The position numbers and the translations under genes were made by a program. Positions 8,780-15,975 of a stretch of DNA of 64,000 nucleotides are shown here, one piece after another (position 1 is the stretch's first letter; each line of letters starts with the position of its first letter). Below the pieces are notes generated by a model, which had not been told where the DNA came from, did not search any database, and saw only the letters and a program-made list of their open reading frames with translations. This DNA is from RYN-230 sp963793825 (GTDB lineage: Bacteria; Actinomycetota; Actinomycetes; Streptosporangiales; Streptosporangiaceae): the NCBI GenBank assembly GCA_963793825.1, contig CAWCBE010000016.1, positions 124,001-188,000 on the forward strand, read 5' to 3'.

Positions 8780-9753
8780 GGTGCTTCGTCACCGGGGCGG
8801 CCGGGTTCATCGGCTCGCACCTGGCCGAGGAACTGCTGGCCGCCGGGCATCAGGTCACCGGCCTGGACGACCTGAGCACCGGGCGCCTGGACAACCTGCG
8901 GGTGGTGACCGGCCACCCGGGCTTCCGCCTGGTCCAGGGATCGATCCTGGACGCCGCCACGGTCGGGGAACTGGCGGGCGGCGCGGACTGGGTGTTCCAC
9001 CTGGCGGCGGCCGTGGGGGCGTTCGTCATCCGGGACCGGACGCTGTCCAGCCTGCGCACCAACATCCGCGGCACGGAGAACGTGGTGGAGGCGGCGCACG
9101 CGGCCGGCGCCCGGCTGCTCATCGCCTCGACCAGCGAGATCTATGGGAAGAACACCAAGGTCGGGCTATCCGAGGACGACGACCGGGTGATCGGCTCCCC
9201 GCTGAAGTCGCGGTGGAGTTACGCCGAGGCCAAGGCCATCGACGAGAGCCTGGTCGAGTCCTATGTCCGGGAACTGGGGCTGCGCGCGGTCATCGTGCGG
9301 CCCTTCAACACGGTGGGGCCTCGGCAGACCGGCCGGTACGGCATGGTCATCCCGCGCTTCGTGCGCCAGGCGCTGGCCGGGCAGCCGCTCACCGTCTACG
9401 GCACCGGGCAGCAGGTGCGCTGCTTCTGCCACGTGCACGACGTGATCCCGGCGCTGACCGCCCTGATCGCCTCCGACCGGGCCTGCGGCCGGGCGGTCAA
9501 CGTGGGCAGCACCGAGCAGGTGACCATCGAGGGGCTGGCCCGCCGGGTGATCACGGCGACGGGGTCGGCCAGCGGCATCGAGCGCGCCTCCTACCTGGAG
9601 GCTTACGGCCCGGGCTATGAGGACATGCAGCGCAGGGTGCCGGACTGCACGCTCGCCGCGGACCTCGTCGGCTTCGCCGTGACCAGGGACCTGGACGAGA
9701 TCATCCAGGCCGTCATCGCCGACCAGGTGGCGGCCCAGGCCGCCGCGGCCTGA
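8776..9753 (+). CDS. NAD-dependent nucleotide-sugar epimerase/dehydratase
   Basis: 325 residues, an extended short-chain dehydrogenase. It shows TGAAGFIGSHL at residues 6-16, an LDDLSTGR adenosine-ribose loop, an HLAAAVG strand, STSEIYG, the catalytic YAEAK (Tyr and Lys) and RPFNTVGPRQ. The organisation matches UDP-glucose/GlcNAc 4-epimerases and UDP-glucuronate decarboxylases. A decarboxylase or epimerase acting on a UDP-uronic acid would fit with the dehydrogenase upstream; this is inference. ATGA overlap with the preceding GT4 gene. Confidence 0.87.
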   Translation: MRCFVTGAAGFIGSHLAEELLAAGHQVTGLDDLSTGRLDNLRVVTGHPGFRLVQGSILDAATVGELAGGADWVFHLAAAVGAFVIRDRTLSSLRTNIRGTENVVEAAHAAGARLLIASTSEIYGKNTKVGLSEDDDRVIGSPLKSRWSYAEAKAIDESLVESYVRELGLRAVIVRPFNTVGPRQTGRYGMVIPRFVRQALAGQPLTVYGTGQQVRCFCHVHDVIPALTALIASDRACGRAVNVGSTEQVTIEGLARRVITATGSASGIERASYLEAYGPGYEDMQRRVPDCTLAADLVGFAVTRDLDEIIQAVIADQVAAQAAAA

Positions 9754-9879
9754 CCGCCGCGTGGCCGGGGGCAGCCAGGCCGGGGCAAGGACGGCGGGGG
9801 CAACGAAGACGGCATTGCGCAGCAGCCAGCGCCCGCGGCCGGCCCCGGGCCGGCCGGGGCGGCCAGGCCGCCGCGCCGG

Positions 9880-10977
9880 GTGACCGGCGCGGTCTGGCTG
9901 GGTGTGGTGCTGCTCGCGGCCGCGCTGGCCGGGCTGACCATGGTGAGCTGGCGGAGTACGCCGTCCCGGCACACGCTGGTCGTGGCGTCGCTGCCGTACT
10001 GGAATATCAGCCATGGCACCAAGGTGGTGCTGAGCCACCGCGGCGCGGCGACCGAAGTGTCCCCGTGGATGTACGGGCTGGACCGCACGGGCCGGATCAA
10101 CACCCAGTACCGCCCCGGCCAGGCCGCCGCAGTGACCGCGGACATCCGGCGACTGCGCTCGGCCGGCCTGCTGGTCGTGCCGAGCGTGGCGAACATCACG
10201 GGCGGCCAGTGGTCGTACCCGGCGGTGGGCCGGATGCTGCACTCACCGCCGCTGCTGGCCCGGCATGTGGCAGCCATCGTCGCGCTGGTCCAGCGGGAGC
10301 ACTACGCCGGCATCGACATCGACTACGAGAACCTGCGCGCGGCGGACCGCGAGGCGTTCACCGCGTTTGTCAGCCGGCTCGGCCGTGCGCTGCACGCCCG
10401 GGGCAAGGTGCTGTCCGTCGCGGTATTCGCTAAGGCCAGCTACTCCGGCACCGCCCCGTTCAACGTGGCCCAGGACTACGCGGCGATTGGCCGCGCCGCG
10501 GACCAGGTGCGGCTGATGGCCTACGACTATCACTGGGCGACCTCACCGCCCGGCCCCGTCGCCCCGGTGGGCTGGGTCCGCAGCGTGCTGCGCTACGCGA
10601 AGACGCAGATCCCCGCGGCCAAGATCGTGCTCGGCATCCCGCTTTACGGATACAACTGGTCCGGCGGGCACGCCACCGGGCTCAGCTGGCTGCAGGCGCT
10701 GCGGTTGTCCCGGCAGTACCGGGTGACGCCGCGTTACGACGCCGCCAGCCAGGCCCCGTGGTTCAGCTATACCGATGCGAGCGGGCGGCGGCACACCGTG
10801 TGGTTCGAGAACGCGGCGAGCTCGCGGGCGAAATTCGAGGCCGCCCAGGGTGCCGGCATCGCCGGCGTGTACCTGTGGATGTACGGCTACGAGGACACCG
10901 CGACCTGGCCCGTGGTGCGCCAGGTGCTGCCGGCCGCCGGGCCGCACGCCCTGAGCACCTCGAAGGCGGTGCCGTGA
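9880..10977 (+). CDS. GH18-family glycoside hydrolase (chitinase/YaaH-like), membrane-anchored
   Basis: 365 residues. An N-terminal hydrophobic helix (residues 4-22) suggests export with retention in the membrane. The catalytic sequence GIDIDYE with acid Glu at residue 150 is the DxxDxDxE motif of family 18, followed by RLMAYDYHW and a C-terminal GVYLWMYGYEDTATW strand. Family members cleave GlcNAc-containing polymers; the short single-domain form resembles spore-cortex YaaH/YdhD proteins without LysM domains. Its stop overlaps the GT2 synthase start (GTGATG), so hydrolase and synthase are coupled. It is likely to trim or release the polymer made by the locus. The GTG start lacks an obvious binding site. 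Confidence 0.85.
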   Translation: MTGAVWLGVVLLAAALAGLTMVSWRSTPSRHTLVVASLPYWNISHGTKVVLSHRGAATEVSPWMYGLDRTGRINTQYRPGQAAAVTADIRRLRSAGLLVVPSVANITGGQWSYPAVGRMLHSPPLLARHVAAIVALVQREHYAGIDIDYENLRAADREAFTAFVSRLGRALHARGKVLSVAVFAKASYSGTAPFNVAQDYAAIGRAADQVRLMAYDYHWATSPPGPVAPVGWVRSVLRYAKTQIPAAKIVLGIPLYGYNWSGGHATGLSWLQALRLSRQYRVTPRYDAASQAPWFSYTDASGRRHTVWFENAASSRAKFEAAQGAGIAGVYLWMYGYEDTATWPVVRQVLPAAGPHALSTSKAVP

Positions 10978-12482
10978 TGCCCTGGTGGGTCCTCGCGGTC
11001 CTAGTGCTGGGCGCCAACGCCGCGCTGTGGGGTTCGGCCGGGCTGGCCCGGCTGGTCGAGTCGCACGCCGCCCGTCCCCGCCTGGGCCAGCCCTCGCTGG
11101 CGAGGCGGGGTGCGGCGGAGCCGTATCCCCTGCGAGCCAGCGATCCGCGGGGGGTTCCGGGGGGTTGTCCCCCCGGGCTGGCAGGGCGGGGTGCGGCGGA
11201 GCCGTATCCCCTGCGAGCCAGCGATCCGCGGGGGGTTCCGGGGCGGCGCTCCCCCCGGCGGCGGAGCCTCGCTGCCAGCGACGTGGCCGTGCTGATCCCG
11301 GCGCACAACGAGTCCCTGGTCATCGAGGACAGCCTGCGCGCGATCATGGCCCTGGTGCCCAGGGATAACGTGCACGTGGTCTCCGACGGCTCGACCGACG
11401 ACACCGTGGAGATCGCCCGGCGGGCCGGCGCCCACGTCATCGCGACCCGGGAAAACGTGGGCAAGGCGGGCGCGCTGGAGGAAGCCATCGCCCGGTTCGA
11501 CCTGATCCGGCGGTTCCCGGTGGTGATGCTGCTGGACGCCGACACCCGGGTGCTGCCCGGCTACTTCACCGCGGCTCTCCCTCTGTTCGCCTACCCGGAG
11601 GTGGTCGCGGTGGCCGGCTGCGTCCGGACGGCCCGCGACCGCCAGCTCACGTTCGGCGGGAAGGTCCTGACCGGCTACCGCACCCGGATCTACGCGGTGA
11701 GCCAGCGGGTGCTGAAGTTCGGGCAGACCTGGCTGCACTCCAACGCCACGCCCATCGTCCCCGGCTTCGCCAGCCTGTACCGCACCGACGTGCTGCCCCG
11801 GATGGAGATGAACCCGCCGGGGCTGGTGATCGAGGACTTCAACATGACCTTCGAGGTGTACCAGAAGCGGCTGGGCAAGGTGGGCTTCACGCTGCGGGCG
11901 GTAGCGGTCACCCAGGATCCGGACAACCTGCGGGACTACATCCGGCAGACCAAGCGCTGGGCGGTCGGGCTATGGCAGACCGTGCGGCGTCACCCGCCGC
12001 GGGTGAACTTGTTCACCGTCATGCTCACCTTGCTGCTGCTGGAGCTGATCACCTCCAGCGTCCTGTTCTTCCTGCTGCCGCTGGCGCTGCTGGTGCTCAC
12101 CGTTCCGGACCTCATCGGTGACGCGCTGTCCTGGCCCGGCTTCGGTGAGCTGCATACCGTCGTCGCCGCGCACGTCACGCTGACCGCCGTGCTGCTCGGC
12201 GTGGTGCTGCCCGACTACCTGCTGACCTGCGCGGTTGCGGCCCTGGAACGCCAGCCACGGCTGCTGTACCTGGGTGTCTTCTTCCCGTTCCTGCGGATGC
12301 TGGACGCCGCCATCTCGCTGTACTCGGTCCCGGTGGCCTGGTTCTCGGCGTCCAGCGGCCGCTGGACGAGCCCGGCGCGCCGGGCGATGGGCGGCCCCCC
12401 GGCGGATGGCGACAACACCGGGATCAACGCGGAGCCGGATCCCCCGGCGCGGGTGGCGGAGGCAACTCATGTATCTGGATGA
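10977..12482 (+). CDS. Membrane GT2 glycosyltransferase (processive polysaccharide synthase type)
   Basis: 501 residues. An N-terminal membrane helix (residues 3-25) is followed by an unusual 81-base-periodic repeat region (about residues 39-95), then the GT-A domain: VLIPAHNES near 103, VVSDGSTDDT, LLDADTRV (metal-binding DxD-like), GFASLYR, an IEDFNMTFE segment and the QTKRWAVGLWQT processivity-type (Q/RxxRW) motif. Three or four membrane helices follow. This matches IcaA/PgaC/BcsA-like synthases that polymerise and extrude beta-linked glycans. Together with the GH18 and NodB genes a GlcNAc-type polymer is likely. An in-frame alternative GTG is one codon upstream of the chosen ATG. Confidence 0.9.
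   Translation: MPWWVLAVLVLGANAALWGSAGLARLVESHAARPRLGQPSLARRGAAEPYPLRASDPRGVPGGCPPGLAGRGAAEPYPLRASDPRGVPGRRSPRRRSLAASDVAVLIPAHNESLVIEDSLRAIMALVPRDNVHVVSDGSTDDTVEIARRAGAHVIATRENVGKAGALEEAIARFDLIRRFPVVMLLDADTRVLPGYFTAALPLFAYPEVVAVAGCVRTARDRQLTFGGKVLTGYRTRIYAVSQRVLKFGQTWLHSNATPIVPGFASLYRTDVLPRMEMNPPGLVIEDFNMTFEVYQKRLGKVGFTLRAVAVTQDPDNLRDYIRQTKRWAVGLWQTVRRHPPRVNLFTVMLTLLLLELITSSVLFFLLPLALLVLTVPDLIGDALSWPGFGELHTVVAAHVTLTAVLLGVVLPDYLLTCAVAALERQPRLLYLGVFFPFLRMLDAAISLYSVPVAWFSASSGRWTSPARRAMGGPPADGDNTGINAEPDPPARVAEATHVSG
11091..11265 (-). repeat. Two REP-like palindromic element copies inserted in frame within the GT2 gene
   Basis: Positions 11104-11163 and 11185-11244 are the same 60 bases, 81 bases (27 codons) apart. 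Between them, 11157-11176 is a perfect hairpin: CCGGGGGG, loop TTGT, CCCCCCGG. Read on the minus strand, each unit aligns closely with the intergenic sequence at 25517-25605, including the shared segment CGCTGGCTCG(A/C)AGGGGA and the terminal CCAGCGAGG. On the plus strand the element adds residues of the kind RGAAEPYPLRASDPRGVPG to the GT2 protein between its first membrane helix and the catalytic domain. Confidence 0.75.
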
Positions 12483-13191
12483 AGAGGCGCCGACGGTGAC
12501 GGGGCACAGTGACCTTATGGATCCGGTGCGGATACTGCTCGTGGACGACCACCTGATGGTCACCGAGGCGCTGGCGTCGCGGCTGTCCAGCGCGATGGAC
12601 CTGTGGGTGGCCGGCCGGTGCACCACGGCCGACCCCAGCCTGCTGGACATCGTCCGCGGGCTGCGCCCGGACGTCATCACCATCGAGGTGGAGCCGCTTG
12701 GCCCGGCCGTCGGCGAGGTGCTCACGTCCCTGGTGGCCGCGCGGCCGGAGGCGAAGGTGGTGGTACTCAGCGCCGATCATGACCTCGCCCACGCGGTGGA
12801 GGCCGCGCGGGCCGGGGTTGCCGCCTGGGTGGCCAAGGAGCAGGGCGCCGCCGAGCTGGAGACGGTGATCCGCGGCGTCTGCCAGGGCTCCGCCTGGTTC
12901 CCGCCGGAGATGCTCGGCGCCGTCCTCCGCGAGCTGCGCGCCGACGTGAGCCGGGCGCGGGAGCACGAGAACCTGCTGGACGTGCTGAGCCCGCGGGAAC
13001 GGGACGTGCTGGTGTCCATGATGGATGGTAAACGGGGCCGCCAGATCGCCCAGGAACTGCTGATCTCGACCGACACGGTGCGCACCCACACCCGCAACAT
13101 CTTCGCCAAGCTGGACGTGCACAGCCGCCTGGAGGCGGTCCGGGTGGCCCGGGCCGCGGGCCTGCGGCGGCGCCAGGAGGGTGGCGGATGA
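12469..13191 (+). CDS. LuxR-type response regulator with Glu at the phosphorylation site
   Basis: 240 residues. The receiver domain starts RILLVDDH (acidic pair at residues 26-27). The strand that should carry the phosphoaccepting Asp reads PDVITIEVE, so the aligned residue is Glu73. The Ser (VVLSA) and Lys (AWVAKE) switch residues remain. A C-terminal LuxR HTH follows: LSPRERDVLVSMMDGK, IAQELLISTDTVRTHTRNIFAKL. Glu often mimics phospho-Asp, so the protein may be constitutively active or governed without a kinase. The ATG at 12469 overlaps the GT2 gene by 14 bases and follows GGAGG. It sits within the glycan operon and probably regulates it. Confidence 0.87.
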   Translation: MYLDEEAPTVTGHSDLMDPVRILLVDDHLMVTEALASRLSSAMDLWVAGRCTTADPSLLDIVRGLRPDVITIEVEPLGPAVGEVLTSLVAARPEAKVVVLSADHDLAHAVEAARAGVAAWVAKEQGAAELETVIRGVCQGSAWFPPEMLGAVLRELRADVSRAREHENLLDVLSPRERDVLVSMMDGKRGRQIAQELLISTDTVRTHTRNIFAKLDVHSRLEAVRVARAAGLRRRQEGGG

Positions 13192-14369
13192 GCGGGGCCG
13201 GGCGGCCGCTCCGGGTGGCCACCGTCATCACCCGGCTGGAAGGCGGCGCCGGCCAGCATGCGGTGCGCGGCGCGCTGGCCATGGACCCGGCGGCCTTCCA
13301 GATGACGCTCATCACCGGCAGTGGCGGCGCCCAGCTGGAGACGGCCCGCCGCGGCGGCCTGGAGGTCATCGTGGAGCCGTCGCTGCGCGCCCCGATCGCG
13401 CCGCGCAGCGACCTGCGCGCGCTGGCCAGGCTGCGCGACCTGTTGCGCAGCCGCGGCTTCGACGTGGTGCACACCCACTGCGCCAAGGCCGGGGCGGTGG
13501 GCCGGCTGGCTGCGTACCAGGCCGGGGTCCCCCGGCTGGTGCATACCTACCACGGGTTCCCGTTCCACGAGTTCCAGGCGGCACCACGGCACCGTGCCTA
13601 CGTGCAGATCGAGCGCTGGCTGGGCCGGATCACCGACCTCGCGCTGTGCGTCGGCACCGGCGTGGCGGTGGAGGCGGTCCGCCGCCAGCTGATCGCCCCG
13701 GAGCGGGTCCGCACGATCGGGGTAGTCGTGGGCGGCGCCGGCCATGCCCCCGCCGCCGAGGGGGGCCCGGGCCGCGCCGCCCGCGCCCGGGCCCGCGCCC
13801 AGCTCGGGCTGCCGCCGGACGCCACGGTGGTCGGCGCGGTCGGGCGGCTGACCTACCAGAAGGCCCCGGAGGATTTCCTGGCCGCACTGCACGCGCTGGG
13901 GCGCCCGGGGGTGACTGGCGTCTGGGTGGGCGATGGGGAACTGGCGGGCGAGGTGGCGGCCCGGGCCCGCCGGATGCCAGCCGTGCGGGTGCTGCTGGCC
14001 GGCCAGCGCGGCAATGTGCCCGATCTGCTCCCGGCGTTCGACGTCTTCGCCTTGCCCAGCCGGTACGAGGGACTTCCCACCGCGGTGGTGGAGGCCATGC
14101 TCTGCGGTATCCCCGTGGTGGCCACCGCGGTCAACGCGGTGGCTGACGTGGTGGTTCCCGGGGAGACCGGGCTGCTGGTGCCCCCCGGCCAGCCCAGGCT
14201 GATGGCGGACGCGGTCCGCTTCCTGCTCGACGTGCCGCAGGCCGCGGCGCGGATGGCCGCGGCGGCCCAGGCCCGGCTCGGCGAGCGGTTCGGCGAGGCG
14301 GCCCTGCGCCAGGCGCTGGCGGCGGCCTACGACGCCAGGGGTGCCCTGACCTGGGCACGGCGTGGTTAA
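13188..14369 (+). CDS. GT4-family glycosyltransferase
   Basis: 393 residues. GT-B family 4 features: TVITRLEGGAGQH N-terminal loop, DVVHTHCAKAG, HTYHGFPFHE, AVGRLTYQKAPEDF, and the C-terminal PSRYEGLPTAVVEAM nucleotide-binding motif. It is similar to the N-acetylgalactosaminyl/rhamnosyl-type transferases of capsule loci. The ATGA overlap with the response regulator places a regulator between glycosyltransferases of one transcript. A Gly/Ala/Arg-rich insertion sits near residues 180-205 between the two lobes. Donor specificity unknown. Confidence 0.87.
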   Translation: MSGAGRPLRVATVITRLEGGAGQHAVRGALAMDPAAFQMTLITGSGGAQLETARRGGLEVIVEPSLRAPIAPRSDLRALARLRDLLRSRGFDVVHTHCAKAGAVGRLAAYQAGVPRLVHTYHGFPFHEFQAAPRHRAYVQIERWLGRITDLALCVGTGVAVEAVRRQLIAPERVRTIGVVVGGAGHAPAAEGGPGRAARARARAQLGLPPDATVVGAVGRLTYQKAPEDFLAALHALGRPGVTGVWVGDGELAGEVAARARRMPAVRVLLAGQRGNVPDLLPAFDVFALPSRYEGLPTAVVEAMLCGIPVVATAVNAVADVVVPGETGLLVPPGQPRLMADAVRFLLDVPQAAARMAAAAQARLGERFGEAALRQALAAAYDARGALTWARRG

Positions 14370-14398
14370 CTGTCAAGAACGCCGCGTACGGTGACAGG
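14370..14398 (+). promoter_or_regulatory. Inverted repeat and -10-like box before the kinase gene
   Basis: CTGTCA at 14370-14375 and TGACAG at 14391-14396 form a 6-base inverted repeat in the short gap after the second GT4 gene. It encloses TACGGT (14387-14392), a -10-like hexamer nine bases before GTG 14402. This may give the kinase/regulator pair its own promoter, with the dyad as an operator. No -35 match is clear. Confidence 0.35.
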
Positions 14399-14485
14399 TA
14401 CGTGTCGGATAGTAAGAAGCTGACCCGGGGGGCAGCGCGGGGATTTGAGCGGGCTGGGGCCTGCCCGGTCAGGGGGGAAGGATGC

Positions 14486-15193
14486 GTGGATCCGTCGTTT
14501 GACCGGCGACGGGGCCGGGGGCGCAGGCGGACCGACGGGCAGGACACGCTCGCTGTCCGGGGCCTGCTACATGACCTTGGACACCAGATGACCACGTTGT
14601 CCTATCTGGTCGAGGCGGTACGCGGAGACCTCGACCTGCCCGGGGACGCGGGGATGCGGCTGGAACTGCTCTCGCTGGAGATGTCCCGGCTGCTGGACGT
14701 CGTCGCCCAGGAGATGCCGGGCCGCCAGGATGAGGCGGCGGCCGTCGGCCCGGTGGGCCTGCGCTCGCTGGCCGGCCAGGTGACCCGGCTGGCCCGGGTA
14801 GCCCACGAGACGGAGGTGCGGCTGGAGCCGGGGCCCGAGGTCAGCATCGAAGCCAGCCCCGCGGCGCTGTGGCGGGTGCTGACCAACGTGGTGGACAACG
14901 CGGCCCGGGCGGCCGGCCCGGACGGCCATGTCGACGTGGCGGTTTCGCCCCTGCCCGGCCGGGCCGGGGCGGCTATCGACGTGACCGACGACGGCCCGGG
15001 CTTCGGCAACGGCCCGCCCGGCACGGCTGCCCTCGGGCTCAGCGTGGTCAATGCGCTGCTGGAATCGTGCGGCGGCCGGATGGAGGTGCGGGCCCCGGAC
15101 GGCGGCGGCGCCTGGGTCCGCATCGTCATGCCGGCCAGGCCGCCGGGTCCCGGCGCCCCCAGCCTGACCCGGGGCGAGCGGGTACGCCAGTGA
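14486..15193 (+). CDS. Soluble sensor histidine kinase-like protein
   Basis: 235 residues from a GTG at 14486, chosen because AGGGGGGAAGG lies just before it. A GTG at 14402 would add 28 residues and could be a leaderless start behind a TACGGT box. There is no membrane segment. A helix with GLLHDLGHQMTTLSYLVEA carries a candidate phospho-His (His29 or His33), followed by a HATPase domain with an N-box (TNVVDNAARAA), a G-box (VTDDGPGFG) and GLSVVNALLES. It overlaps the following response regulator by GTGA, so the two form a cognate pair. Without a visible sensor domain the input signal is unknown and may come from a partner protein. Confidence 0.8.
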   Translation: MDPSFDRRRGRGRRRTDGQDTLAVRGLLHDLGHQMTTLSYLVEAVRGDLDLPGDAGMRLELLSLEMSRLLDVVAQEMPGRQDEAAAVGPVGLRSLAGQVTRLARVAHETEVRLEPGPEVSIEASPAALWRVLTNVVDNAARAAGPDGHVDVAVSPLPGRAGAAIDVTDDGPGFGNGPPGTAALGLSVVNALLESCGGRMEVRAPDGGGAWVRIVMPARPPGPGAPSLTRGERVRQ

Positions 15194-15975
15194 CCGCCCT
15201 GGTCCTCGGCGACGACCACAGCGTGTTCCTCGATGCCATGGCGGCCGTGCTCGTGCAGCGCGGTTACCGGGTCACCGTGGCCCAGACCGTGCCGGACACG
15301 ATCGAGGCGGTGCGCCGCGAGCAGCCCGCGGTATGCCTGATCGACCGGCATTTCGCCGGGGACAGCGGGATCGCGGCCATCCGCCCGATGCTCGAGGCGA
15401 GCCGCCGGACCCGGGTGCTGGTACTCAGCGCGGACCCGGATACCGGGGGCATCCAGCGGGCGCTGCGGGCCGGGGCGGCCGGCTACCTGCACAAGACCCG
15501 GGGGGTGTCCGCGCTGACCCGGGCGATCGAGCGGGTGCAGCGCGGTGAGGTGGTGATCGACGTGCCGAAGCCGACGCCGCCGCGGGAGCGCACCCGGCCC
15601 AGTGACGCGCGGCGCCTCGCTGCCTTCCTGACTCGCCGGGAGCGGGAATGCCTCGCACTCCTGGTGGAGGGGCTGGACACCGGCGGGATCGCCACCAAGC
15701 TGGGTGTCTCACCGGCCACCGTGCGCACGCACGTGCAGGCGGTGCTGATGAAACTCGGGGTGCACTCACGGCTGGAGGCGGCCTCCTACGCGGTCCGCTA
15801 CGGCCTGCTCGACGAGGCCGCCCGCTTCCCGTCTGGGCGGACCGGTTTAACAGCCCGCCTGCGGCGCCGGATGGCCCGGGCCGCCGCGAGTGCCGCGGCG
15901 GCCAGCAGCCCGGCCAGCACGACCCCGTCGGCCACCTGCCTGGCCACGTCGGCCGGGGCCCGGCCGAACCTGTAG
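15190..15975 (+). CDS. LuxR-type response regulator (partner of the soluble kinase)
   Basis: 261 residues. The receiver has VLGDDH (acidic residues 8-9), phosphoacceptor Asp52 in CLIDRHF, Ser in VLVLSA and Lys in YLHKT. The LuxR HTH follows: LTRRERECLALLVEGL, IATKLGVSPATVRTHVQAVLMKL. The GTG overlaps the kinase stop (GTGA). Unlike the other regulator of this operon it keeps a normal phosphosite. Its Ala/Ser-rich last 50 or so residues (after about 15840) lie opposite the coding end of the NodB gene on the other strand, so the two convergent genes overlap by 178 bases. The tail is probably read-through without function. Confidence 0.87.
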   Translation: MTALVLGDDHSVFLDAMAAVLVQRGYRVTVAQTVPDTIEAVRREQPAVCLIDRHFAGDSGIAAIRPMLEASRRTRVLVLSADPDTGGIQRALRAGAAGYLHKTRGVSALTRAIERVQRGEVVIDVPKPTPPRERTRPSDARRLAAFLTRRERECLALLVEGLDTGGIATKLGVSPATVRTHVQAVLMKLGVHSRLEAASYAVRYGLLDEAARFPSGRTGLTARLRRRMARAAASAAAASSPASTTPSATCLATSAGARPNL

